From NCBI GenBank assembly GCA_037576215.1, contig JBANDB010000005.1, positions 3,224,001-3,288,000 of the forward strand: a stretch of 64,000 nucleotides of DNA. Direction: 5' to 3'. Numbering within the stretch: the stretch's first letter is position 1; the number at the start of each line of letters is the position of its first letter. This document shows positions 24,128-34,454 of this stretch, piece after piece. The position numbers and the translations under genes are program-made. The notes beneath the pieces are model-generated. The model was not told the origin of the DNA. It made no database searches and saw only the letters and a program-made list of their open reading frames with translations. This DNA is from Armillaria gallica (taxonomy: Eukaryota > Basidiomycota > Agaricomycetes > Agaricales > Physalacriaceae).

Positions 24128-24757
24128 TCATGCCTGCACGTTGCTGAATCCTGGCAGCGCCTCCATTCGTCCCACGCCATCTCCGTGTCTCCCTCTGAAG
24201 CTATCACGTTGGCGTGTAACCCGGGTCCCGTAAAATTGAGAAGCCGTTCCCTTGGAGGAATTTGTGCACCGAGCAATAGGGCATAACATTGACAACGGAA
24301 AGGACTTCTGCGAATGTGTTGTGTCTTCAGGCGAGGAACAATGGCCAGGAATACCAGCAATCGACTCCGCTTCAGTCGATGCAGAGTTCTCGACGTTGAA
24401 TTGAGCGTCGATAGTGCCGACGAGGGTTCCTTCGCCAATACGTAAATTCTCCGTGGAGTCGTTGCCCATGTCAGTAAAGGTTGCATCGTGACGGCAATAT
24501 CCAACGCTAGAAGGACAGTTCGAGCTGCAAATGAAAGCCATGTCATTACGAATTCAGCAGGTTGAGTACGAATGACCTACCCAAGAGTCATAGAGCCAAT
24601 GAAGTAACTAGTGAACACTCTGCCAGCTGATACATCACGTTCGTCCTTTCACGGTGTCTTCACGCCATAGAGTAGCTCAAATGTCCCTCTCTTCCCACCT
24701 ACAAGTGCGATGTGTGGATAATAATGGATTTTGTGCGAGACAAGATATCGACTCACC
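24128..24757 (-). CDS. Putative spliced small protein, unknown function
   Basis: On the minus strand three blocks can be joined by good splice sites. One block near 24640-24585 encodes DVSAGRVFTSYFIGSMTLG. After an intron GTAGGT to TTTGCAG, a block 24532-24365 has a cysteine pair (SNCPSSVGYCRHD) and GNDSTENLRIGEGTLVGTID. After an intron GTATTC to TTCGCAG, a block runs to about 24205. The combined frame ends in a stop soon after DPGYTPT. It may continue from the exon at 24758-25025 through an intron. The protein is not recognised; two cysteines and small size would fit a secreted protein, but no signal peptide was seen. Confidence 0.3.
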
Positions 24758-25025
24758 CAGTAAGACCCTTGGGAAAAACTGGCACGTGACCGGTAAATCC
24801 GGGTAATCGCAGGGCCGGTTGCCCGTTGTCCGTTTTTAATCCTAAGTCCGTCGTACTGAATAAAGCATGCTCGTCTGTACCCTCCACCGTAGGATGTTGC
24901 GATGCTAAAGGGTTACCAATTCTTAAATCTTGAATGTTCTGATAGATAGTTTGTTTCTCCTTCCAAGTCTGTCTCCAACTCGTACTCGTACTCAGTGGAA
25001 TAAATATACGCAGGTGTAGGCTCAA
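24745..25025 (-). CDS. Exon of unknown gene, left arm of an inverted duplication
   Basis: A 90-codon minus-strand frame ends in LRLPGFTGHVPVFPKGLTG and runs straight into a strong donor (GTGAGTCG) at about 24757. The exon 3' half is repeated in inverted orientation at 25336-25537, with the donor site kept. PGFTGHVP loosely recalls the short domain of ciliary microtubule inner proteins, but a fungus of this kind has no cilia, so no function is assigned. Confidence 0.4.
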
Positions 25026-25335
25026 TGTGCGACATATTCTAACAGGTGTAATATATAGATATGAAAGATAGTTATAGTTGCCATCTCCAAATGTTTTTAA
25101 GGCTCATTTATTCAATAAAAGCCCAATGAAAAGGTCGCAAACTTCAAGGCTGACAGAACAGAAAGTGGAGCACGCGTAAAATGGGTGATACGGGCTCCGA
25201 ACTCGGATTTTATCTTACATAATTCATGTTGTGACTTATTTTTGAACAACCGAACCGTTCAGTTTGCGTGTATAAGGCAAAAAATTTAGGGTTAAATATT
25301 CTTCAAAGGGAAACTGTTATCTATTGAAGCACATC

Positions 25336-25537
25336 TATCAGAAAGTTTCAAGATTCAGATATTTATAATTTTTTTAGCGTCACAACATCCTACGGAGGGT
25401 ACAGACGAGCAAGCTTTATTCAGTACAACGGACTTAGGATTAAAAACAAACAACAGGCAACCGGCCCTGCGATTACCCGGATTTACCGGTCACATGCCAG
25501 TTTTTCCCAAGGGTCTTACTGGGTGAGTCCAAGATAT
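25336..25537 (+). repeat. Right arm of the inverted exon duplication
   Basis: The plus strand here matches the minus strand of 24745-24958, including ATTACCCGGATTTACCGGTC and TTACTGGGTGAGTC with the splice donor. The best 140 bp differ at only a handful of sites, among them ACGG against AACA-type changes. The upstream 50 bp match less well. The arms are about 380-430 bp apart and point away from each other. Confidence 0.75.
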
Positions 25538-25994
25538 CATACGATTGTTGATGCATGATGTTAGAGAGCGGCGCTGGTTATATGGAAAGAGTTGGGAGTA
25601 GCGGAGTCGCCGTCGCAATTGCAGGTACGACTTCTGCGAGTGTCTATAGAGCGGTTTGCCAGACTACGTCGCGGTCAACTTTTAAGTTCACTTCACGTGG
25701 CTGGCTGACCGGTCCGAGCGTGAACTCGTACCCCTCCCTTTTTGCCACACAAGTCTGACGTGAGGCACGAACGGCTCAGACTCTGTGACTGGCCAAGTAA
25801 AGCGTAGCGAAATAGAGAGATCATTTCCCCAGTGTTTTGTGTCGCGTTTCCCCAGATGTTTGGCCCAGTGAAGTCAGCCAAACAACACGATCGTCCTGCG
25901 CTATTCTGCACTCTTGTATTTTCACTTTGTTCCCACTTCGTGCTTTCTCTATCATTGCTCCGTCCCTTCGTCGCTCTTTGCTGATCTCATCGCT
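25538..25994. promoter_or_regulatory. 5' region of the DIRS-like element
   Basis: No coding region is evident. The stretch before 25995 is pyrimidine-rich (TTTCTCTATCATTGCTCC) like a fungal 5' leader. The terminal repeat seen at 30690-31045 is not recognisable here, so the element's 5' end is truncated, diverged or organised as split repeats. Confidence 0.3.
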
Positions 25995-27415
25995 ATGTCT
26001 ATTCCTCCTCCGGGCTTCATGGCTGGTCCGCCGTTGCCACCAGCCATCCCTCTCAGTTACAGGAAGGACAAACCCATGGGGATGACGCAGACAAAGCACG
26101 TTTGGCCACCTGGTCACTCTCACGCAAGAGAGCTCGGAACACCCTGGTGAAGGCTGACAACAAGGATAGGCTGGATAAGCATGCAGAGCTTGGATGCTCT
26201 CCAGCCTCTTCTTTAGCTTCTTTGCTGACCACAGAAGGCTCGCAGCATACACCCACTCCACCTACTTCCCCCAAAAACTCTTCAACTAAGTTCCTGCAGG
26301 CCCTGGCCAAGATCACTCCAAAGTCGAGGGAGCTCATCTCAGGATTCCTGGGGCTGAAGAACAAAAGGCCAAGGGATGCAGCTGACGACTCTCCTGAGGA
26401 TGTCACGGAAAAGCATAAGAAAATCTTTGATTGCAGCGAGGAGGTAGAGCGCCAGCCTGGCTTCTCCTTCCACTTTGAAGGCTATCATGCAGAGCTATAC
26501 CGTCTGGCCAATGCCAGACAGTACATCCCATTACATCTGTTTACCCTCGCCAACATCGCTATCATCCACCGAGAAGGCAACACCCTCCCTTCAAAAAAGA
26601 TACAGGACCATGGTCATGGTAAAGTCACGGTGCTCGACATTTCTAATGCCAGATTTGGGAAAGAAACTGACCTTACCGAGCTGCAGTGGCGAGATGCTGC
26701 CCCCCACTATGTTGACTTCTTGTCTTCTCTGCAAACTTCTCCGGATGGCATCCATGATGCGGCATGGGCTAAATGTTGGGAGGACCACTTCTTCTTCTTT
26801 CACAACCTCGTCGACTTCTCCCTCATTTACGAGGCGGTTCTGGCTACTGACATCAAGCTCCGCATCGACTACCACAATTCGGAGAAGGGGTTCAAATTCT
26901 CCCAGCAATACTACGCCTCAGAGCTCTCTCAGACAAAGGAACACATCAGGGACGAGAGGGATTGCAAACGCGAGGAGGAATACACCCATATACATAACCA
27001 GCTAGCTGCTCAGCAAAGCTCTCAATCCTTGGCCACGTCTTTCAGACAAGGTACTGGGAAGATCATGTCGTCCTTTCAGAGGGGCAACGCCGGCACCTCT
27101 TCACCTGATGCTGCCATCTGCCTCATATGCACCAGAAGAGGGCACCGCATTCACCAATGCAAGTTCAACACCTTCGAATCAGGCCAGCCCACTGCGTCGG
27201 TCTTTGTCACAGGAGATAGAGGTAGTATCGCTCCCAAAACGGGGAACCACAGCCAGAAGATATGCATCTCCTGGAACGTCTTGCCAGACCGAGGTACTCA
27301 TTGCTCACACAGTGCCCTCCCTCTCCACGTCTGTTCCTTCTGCTTGGCCCACGACCACCACGCATTTGCATGGCGCTGCACAGCTGAGCCCAAGCCTGCT
27401 CCTTCCTCCACCTGA
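25995..27415 (+). pseudogene. DIRS-like element ORF1 (gag-like), one frameshift
   Basis: The N-terminus starts MSIPPPGFMAGPPLPP at 25995. Loss of one base near 26077 moves the reading into the frame that continues as RLATWSLSRKRARNTLVKAD to 27415. The C-terminal part holds a canonical CCHC zinc knuckle (CLICTRRGHRIHQC, about 27118-27160) and a second Cys/His cluster (CSFCLAHDHHAFAWRC). Such knuckles bind the element RNA during particle assembly. Length, about 470 codons, fits gag-like ORFs of fungal tyrosine-recombinase retroelements. The 3' end overlaps the start of the RT frame. Confidence 0.7.
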
Positions 27416-29264
27416 TCAATCTTCCATTCAGGAGCATGTCATCACTCCGTACAACCCAGACACCTTTGACTTCTTCCTCAAAAAACATCATATTTCTCAT
27501 CTCCACTCTGACCTGGTACAAAAATTATGCAACAGCTTCCCCATGGGTGACTTCCCCCCCCTTCAGCGTACCATTATCTTCCTGAATAGAACTTCTTCCC
27601 CTGAGCACAAGGCCTTCATTGACGACTACCTACAGGAGGAAGCTGACGTGGGTCGGATGTCGGGTCCTCTTTCTCATTCCGAGGTGGAAACAATCTTGGG
27701 GCCTTTCCAGTGTTCTCCGCTCTCAGTAAATGTTCAAGAGCAAGGGCCAGGAGAAGAACCCAAACTTTGCATGGTCAGGAACCTGTCCAAGGGTACCAAG
27801 GACATTCCATCCACGAATGATTATATTGACACCAAGAACTTTCCTACGTGATTCGGCTCTGCAGCTCAGGTGGCTGATATTGTGAGTTGGTCTTCTTCCC
27901 CCTCATACATTAGTACCTTCCAGTACATTCGTACTTCCTGAATACATTTGTATGATGTACATTCGTACCCTTTGTACATTTGTACACCTTCTGTTTGACA
28001 TTCAGTCGCCGTTCTCAATAATCTTAATGTCTATCTGGATTTAATTTATGTGTTCTGACATTAAGTCCCCCCTTAGATTTCACACGCACCTCCAGGCACC
28101 CAGGTGATGACCCTGGACATTGCAAAATTCCATCGAACTTGCCCTATTCTTCCGGCCCACAAGCAGTACTTTGTGGTGCAAGGCTCCAATGGTTTCTTCA
28201 TCGATCATTGCTGCCCGTTTGGTTGCGCCTCTTCAGAGGGCAACACTGGTTCCATCGCAAATGCAGCAATGGATATCTGGGAGAAGGAGAAGGTGGCTCC
28301 CGCTGTCAAATGGGTTGATGACCTCAACGTCTTTCGCTTCCCATCAGCTGGAAACAAAGCTTTGGGCTTCTCTTACCCTTACGATATGGCCTCAGCCAAG
28401 AAGCTCATTGAACCGCTTAGCATTCCTTGGCATAAAACGAAATGGTCTGACTTTGCCCCCATCTTCGTTTACATCGGCATTCAATGGGACGTCGAAAACA
28501 AGCGTGCTTCCCTACCAGAGCACAAGAGGCTCAAATTCCTCCATCGCATTCGTCAATTTATTAACTTGTACTCCAACCATCCTGCCTTGCTAGCACCAAC
28601 GCTTTCTCTGCAAGGATCTCTTGTCCATATTTCCTTTGTCTACCTGCTGGGTAGCTCTCATCTTCCTTCAATCTTCTCCTTCGCATCCAGCTTCAATGAA
28701 AACCGCTATTCACGCCGTTACCCAACCAGCCCAATGATTCGGGATCTGAAATGGTGGGAGACAACACTCTCGGAGCCAGGCCTCTTCCGCTCGCTTCAGC
28801 CCAAGGGCCCACAGTTGGACTGGGATATATCCGTAGATGCCTCCACGGACTGGGGCATCGGTGTGGTAGTCAACGGCAAGTGGGATGCTTGGAGCTTACG
28901 TCCAGGCTGGAAGTCGGAAGGTAGAAATATTGGTTGGCTTGAGGCTCTAGTGGTCGAATTCCTCGTATACATTCTGGAGGCCAATGACCTAAGAGACGTC
29001 ACCATACTGGCTCACTCGGACAACCAGGGAGTCATCGGTGCCTTTGAAAAGGGGCGTAGTTGAAGTGTTTCTGTCAACCTTTCAATCCAACGCAGTGCTG
29101 TCATTCTGACAACAAGAGGCATCTCCCTCTCCCTTTCCTATATTGAATCTGCCAAGAACCCAGCAGACCCGATCTCATGCAGAGATCTGGGCCTACCAGA
29201 AATGAGGCTCAGAACTTATTTTCAGCTCCCTGATGAGCTCACCCCTTTCATTTGCCATGTTTAG
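27390..29264 (+). pseudogene. DIRS-like element reverse transcriptase-RNase H, intron-containing, two stops
   Basis: The RT N-terminal region (TPYNPDTFDFFLKKHHISHL, then KLCMVRNLSKGTKDIPSTND) reads to an in-frame TGA at 27849-27851. It then continues to a donor at 27882. The 195-nt intron ends at 28076 and joins in phase to TQVMTLDIAKFHR, RT motif A. Motif C is WVDDLNVF. RNase H follows with DISVDAS, WLEALVVEF and HSDNQGV, supplying its acidic residues. A TGA at 29060-29062 is bridged by an open frame to 29264 that ends in the ELTPFICHV tail typical of these proteins. The protein copies the element RNA into DNA. Two point stops make it inactive unless suppressed. Confidence 0.8.
27882..28076 (+). 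other. Intron in the reverse transcriptase, with TACATTYGTAC repeats
   Basis: GTGAGT donor, CCCTTAG acceptor and matching phase 0 join the two RT halves. Within it, TACATTCGTAC or TACATTTGTAC-like units occur about five times between 27905 and 27995. Confidence 0.7.
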
Positions 29265-29275
29265 GTTAGAAATGC

Positions 29276-30597
29276 TTGCGCATCACCCCTGTCTATTTGC
29301 TGACCTTCATTAGAATTAGAACATCATCCATCCCAGCAGTATGTCCTGTCGAGGCCAGCAGTAGGGAACCGCCTCCCCCAGCAATTCCTCCGCATCTACC
29401 TTCTGGCCAAATAAAACCAAGAAAGCCTCGCAAAGGCTGCGAAATCGTTTACAATGAACACCGTCCCTTTGTCCCAGCTGAAGATAGGCTCTTCTGCTGG
29501 ACATCGCCTCACTCAATTTCCTTTGATCAAAAGCTTTACAACGAAGTCCCGCATGACGCAGCTGTTATCCAATCTCTCATCTGCACAATGCATGAAGTCT
29601 CCACTCTTCAAAATTATGGTGCCGGCCTGCTATGTTTCCACCAATTTGCCGACAAGCATAATATACCAGAATCAGAACGTATGCCTGCCCCATATTTACC
29701 TCTTGCTGCCTTCGTGGCAGACACTTCAGTTTCCAAAATGCCAGGCAAGACCATCAGTACATGGATGTCAGGCCTTCGAGCGTGGCATGAGATTAACTCT
29801 GCAGAGTGGTCAGGCGGCGATGAGTTCGTCGTCCATGTCAAGACAGCTGCTGCTAAGAGAGGAGCCCATCCACCTCGCCCAAAACACCGTCCTGTCACTC
29901 TTGAGCACCTCTTCACCCTTCGCGAAGGTTTGCAAACATCAAACTCCTTTGATGTTGCTGTCTGGGCGGTAGCTCTCTGTGCCTTCTGGGGATGCTGCCG
30001 TCTAGGTGAATTAACCATCCCTTCCCGCAATGCCTTCGATGAGCGGCTCCATGTTGCAAAATCTGTTCCAATATCCTTCCGCAGACACTTTGGAGGCGCT
30101 GAGTCAGCTCAGTTTCACATCCCTTGGGCCAAGATGGAACGGCAGGAAGGCGCTGACTTGATATTTACCTCACAAGAAGACCTATGCCCAGTTGAGGCTC
30201 TCCATGCACATTTGAAGGCTAATATGGATGTCCCAGCCAACGCCCCATTCTTTGTGTTCAAGGCCTCAGATTCATCTTGGGCACCCATGACCAAGGATTG
30301 GTTTCTTAAACGATGTTGTGACAATGGGAACTGCTCAACCTAGACTTTATCCATGGTCACAGCTTTCGACCAGGTGGGGCTATGGAGCTTTTGCTAGCGG
30401 GTGTTCCCCCAGAGACGGTTGCAAAGCAAGGCCATTGGAAATCGTTGGCATTCCTAATCTATTGGCGCAAGCTAGAAGATCTCATTCCTGCCATGATCAC
30501 AAAGTCATATGATCCCACTTGTATAGCCGAACTGAAGAATTCCTTTGAACAATTTCGTATCAGACACCGTTTGCCTTCAGCAATTTCCATAGAATAA
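29276..30597 (+). pseudogene. DIRS-like element tyrosine recombinase, one frameshift
   Basis: The recombinase integrates the circular DNA copy of the element. An N-terminal SAM-like helical region (SVSKMPGKTISTWMSGLRAW) precedes the catalytic domain. The first catalytic Arg lies in FWGCCRLGELTIPS. The HxxR box is in GHSFRPGGAM, followed by KQGHWKS and the nucleophile in FLIYWRK. A one-base loss near 30325 ends the first frame at a TAG (30341-30343). The second frame, seen from about 30345 to 30597, holds HxxR, GHW and Tyr. The order gag, RT-RNase H, recombinase is that of fungal DIRS-group elements. Confidence 0.8.
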
Positions 30598-30689
30598 CCC
30601 GTTGTCACTGTTGAATGTAGCTTGGAAAATGTAATGAAATCCTTTGAAGTATCCCAAGCTTCAGCTCTGGTTTGGGGGTTCTGGCACTT

Positions 30690-31045
30690 GCTGCATGCCA
30701 TCCCGTCTTGTTGGGAGCTTTGCTCTGGGATGGGTAGCACCTGGTCTGAGGCTGCAGCTACGTCCTTTCAGCTGCTCAGATTTCAGGTATCCTGAACAAC
30801 TGAGTTCTTGGCTTCCAATGCTTTGAGTTTGAGCTTCCAGCATCCCTTCATCCCGGTATTCATTCCGGGACCTGTTTCATTGCTGGTCTCCCTCTGCTCA
30901 ACTGATAGTTCTCTCGAAGCCGAGTTCTCTCCCCCCAAACCCAAGAAATCAAGGATTTCTTGTCTCGTATCTCAAACTTCATCCTCATTCCATTTGAATA
31001 CTTATTCATAATACTTTATCTCTCGTCTCATTCCGCAGCTTCACT
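30690..31045 (+). repeat. 3' terminal repeat of the DIRS-like element
   Basis: It lies about 95 bp past the recombinase stop and matches, inverted, 17835-18190. TTCATCCCGGTATTCATTCCGGGACC forms a short internal hairpin near 30846-30871, broken here into CCCGG and CCGGG arms. It is probably part of the terminal or internal complementary region used by DIRS-type replication. Confidence 0.55.
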
Positions 31046-32575
31046 TGGCCGTTGGTCCTCTATTCTCTCTTTCTCCAAATACTTCGGTCCCTATCGCGAA
31101 ACATTTGATTCTTACCTGTCTACGACTCTATCGTTATACTTGGAAATACCCTGCCGATTGATGGTCTCCTACGGCCTGAAAAGGTTTGCGTTGAGATGTG
31201 ACGTTGTACGTGCTGAATTGTATGATGAGGCTATGACGATCGATTTACCCACCATGCTATCTAGCTGTACAACCAATCCTCAAGCTCAAGCTCAAGCTCG
31301 GCAGTATCGTCCATTTAAACACCATCCGTAGCTACTACCTCTCCGCTACTGACGACAATGAATACAGCAACGTCTACATCTGTATCAGCAGGACTCGCCG
31401 TGGAACGAAATTATGTTTTCGGACATAGCATCATCGTTTGCCGGCACTAAGCCAGCGGTGACTAGCTCGTATCGACACGAGGACTCTCCCCTCAACCGTG
31501 AACCTGCGCACCGCTCTATTTCCTCAGTTGCATTCTGTTTTATCTGTGTACAGCTCGATCAATGTTAACAGCGACCTTGCACAGTCTCAGCAAGACTACC
31601 TCCCACATTTCAGCGCACCAGGTCGTTCCACTTCCGTTTGGCACCTACCGCGTCCGCCATTCCCGCTGGATGGTGCTTTCTCTTGAGTCTTCATTCAGAT
31701 GTCAGATGCCGAACACCTCAACCAAGCGCTCCTCACACGGCCCCAAGAACACGAAATCTGCTTCATCGGCATGATTTCCCAATTCGACATTGAACAGAGC
31801 AACCTTGCCCCCATGAGCCTTGACTCTTCCTCCAATTTTTGACGCGGGCTGAACCTGAATGTCGACTACATGAGCGTGATCTTCAGCACACAACACTGGA
31901 ACGTACGACGGCAGAAGTCCCCACACTCACCGAAGAGAAACCCAAAAATGAGCCTGAGCTACGAAATGAGCCTCAACTTGAAACTGAAAGCGCAACATAA
32001 ACTCCGTACTTACAAAGAAACGAACCCGGGAGAGATCGAACTCTGATGTCTCCCTATCATCGAGGACTCTGCATCAACTCGGGTACGTGCACATCAACGA
32101 CTAATCATATTCCTGTCTGTTCACCAAGCAAAAGCTTCCACACCCGAAGACGCGCGCTTACAGAAGGTTCTTCCATTGTTCCTTTATGTATACAACCAAG
32201 GGTAACGACTCCTCTGGGACTCGGATGCCAACATCAACAAGATAGTTTTGGACGGAGATGAGATGGGAGGAAGGGATGTACATTGTGACGGTGGATAACT
32301 GGCCTTGGTCGGGAAGACAGTGGAGGAAGGGAGAGAAGTTCGCCGTTCGGTCACTGCAAGTCACGGGTAACTCCAAGGTATGTCTGCCATCGTCATCTCG
32401 AGTGCTGAACTCATTTGTTGAGAGAAGTAGCAATCCTTTGGCGACGAACGACTCCAAGGAGAGCTTGTTTGCAGTGGCAACTTTGGCCTTTCCTCCGAGT
32501 CGTGAAGGTTATTATCGTTTCCGTGGATGCAGGCACTCTGCAAGGTTAGACTCCCTGTGCAACCGATGGTTTAAT
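31046..32575. other. Unassigned sequence, partly duplicated at 47.9-48.1 kb
   Basis: A dinucleotide-like AAGCTCAAGCTCAAGCTC patch lies near 31290. Frames are open on both strands in pieces and none was recognised. The end of this stretch, about 32450-32560, aligns with about 47940-48120 (see the 32576-32802 entry). Confidence 0.4.
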
Positions 32576-32802
32576 ATTTTCTTTTCAGATACAAAATGTC
32601 AGCGTTGTACAATTCTCTTATGTTCTTGCCTTAATTGCGGCTCAGGAGGATAGGCGCCAATCAACGAACATCGAGAACAACGCGAGTGATCTGTTTCCCA
32701 TCATCATAGAGGATAACAGCACAAGGCAGTAAGGTACGATTTTGACCACGAGGCGGTGCGACTTGCGACCTGTCTGCTTATCATCTTGCTCTTCACCATC
32801 TA
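32576..32802 (+). repeat. NLR 5' flank, paralogous to about 48130-48290
   Basis: TACAATTCTCTTATGT, GATCTGTTTCC, ATCATCA and GAGGATAACAGCACAA match blocks at 48165-48275 in the same order. The centre copy has CG where the right-zone copy has TG or CA (for example AACGCGAGTGATCTG against AACACAAATGATCTG). In the centre this flank leads directly into the NLR remnant. Confidence 0.6.
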
Positions 32803-33275
32803 CCATGGCAGACGTCGTCCTAGGGATCGCATCGTCTGTTGCTGCCCTCATCTAAAGCATCGCTACTGCCGTTAACTATGTGAAGGATGCACACAACACG
32901 CCTAGAGAGATTTCCCAGTTCTTGAAGGAGCTCAAGTATCTGAGGATCTATGTCTGCCGTAGGGGAGCTTATTCCCCTGTCGATCGACAATGACCCGTGG
33001 GTGAAGGCACTAAGGCAATTGTTCGATCTGCACAGTGGTCACCCTTGTTCTATGCTGCGGGACGCAATGCGGATATTGTAGAGACGCTATTGCAGACGGG
33101 CCGGGTCGACGTGAATAGAAAAGACTGCAATGGATTTACTGCCCTTACAGTGGTCGCCGTCGATGAAGGATACACAGAGGCTGTCAAAGTTTTTCTGGGA
33201 CACCTGGGAGTTGATATTATGGCAAAAGATCAGAACAGCATCAGGAAAAAATCACCAAGATATATAATAGTATAA
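32803..33275 (+). pseudogene. NLR remnant: N-terminal effector-like domain joined to ankyrin repeats, NACHT deleted
   Basis: ATG at 32803 within CACCATCTACCATGGCAGAC, very like the start context of the NLR at 50041. The first helix reads MADVVLGIASSVAALI, then a TAG stop, then SIATAVNYVKDAHNTPREIS, the pattern of the fungal STAND N-terminal helical domain. The sequence soon passes into ankyrin repeats (WSPLFYAAGRNADIVETLLQ, VDVNRKDCNGFTALTVVAVD) ending at 33275. The NACHT and winged-helix part, over 1.5 kb in the 50-kb copy, is absent. Fungal NLRs sense non-self and trigger regulated cell death; this fragment cannot. Confidence 0.65.
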
Positions 33276-34454
33276 GGAGTATATACCGCAAATAGCCCCA
33301 TAGCTAGGTACCCCCTTACGTACCGTCCGGTAGCCTTCAGCCAATGTTACGTACCGTTAACATAGCGTGCCATAGCTCACAGCTAAATGTCCTGTAGCAG
33401 TCATATACCAGTACTGTTGCTTAATATATCTCATACACGGCCTATAAATCCATAGGAAACAAGAAAATCAAGTGTATTCACGACTACGATCAAACAAACA
33501 AACAACTATGTACGATACGTATGCTACGTTGGGAGCAGAGGTAGCGTACACTCACGAATCAAAGAAGACACGTCGTTCACAATAATGCTGACCTATAAAT
33601 CACGCACGAGAATCAGTAATGCAGCTTAGATTTATCAGACAACCTCACTTACATCCGATCTTTGCACCTGACAGCAGAACTGGAACTGGAAAGAATGTCA
33701 GAGGATAACATAGCCATTAAGGGAGAGCAAACCCACCAGTGAAACAAGGATGACCGGCTATTATGCTACCGCAGCGCTCCCGGAACAATCCTATGACTGG
33801 CCTGTTTAGTGAATACGAAAATGGCGATGACGAAAGACGTACCCAACAACCAAGTCCCAGACAGCACCTCCACTGCGACTCACTGCAAACACTTAAAATG
33901 ACGGTACAGCTTTGCGTCCAAGCTAAGCACTTGTATCGATCAAATGAACATGCGATCATAAAATAACTACTCACGAGCGGCGATTGATTCAGAGTAGATC
34001 ATGGAAAGAACGTTGCACGAAACATTCTCAAGCTTGAGACACAAACCCAGTAAAGTCAGCAAAGACCATATTCTATGGAGGATAAGCAGCCACCAACAGG
34101 CTCATCAGGAAAACGGCAAATTTGTCTTTAGCGGCTTTGTCTTTTTTTGGACGTCTTTCCACATCTTGATCTTGGCGGCCGGCATCTTGACCTTTTACAG
34201 CCGTATCTTACATATCTTTACTATCTTACAAATGTGGGCAAGGCTTTGGAAGCAAATATAGTGTAGTGGGTTGTCTCTGTGTCCAACTCGTGGTAATTCA
34301 TTGGTTTGAGTACCCATAGGTGTTGTTATTTATTTTACTTGCTTATGATACTATGACGTCGGAAGCTCGTTGTAACGACGTCGTTCGTGCAAGCTGTCAA
34401 CATTGTACTAGTCGTCGCAGCTGGTACTAAGTATAAGAATTCCGATGTCAAAAA
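33276..34454. other. Non-coding region with a tRNA-like B box
   Basis: Phrases such as CATAGCTCAC, CCTGTAGC and TATATCTCAT recur, inverted and diverged, around 41835-41960, so a shared old repeat is possible. At 34300-34315 GGTTTGAGTACC looks like a pol III B box, with GTAGTGGGTTGTC about 40 nt upstream. This may be a SINE-like relic. No protein is recognised in the short frames. No TIR of the Plavaka element was identified. Confidence 0.35.

Noticed and set aside
23896..24546. 216-codon minus-strand frame
   Set aside because: It overlaps a better spliced reading in another frame and reads through plausible introns without any domain.
33717..34261. Cys- and Trp-rich small frames before the Plavaka gene
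   Set aside because: They are short, unsupported and in a region with repeat-like features.
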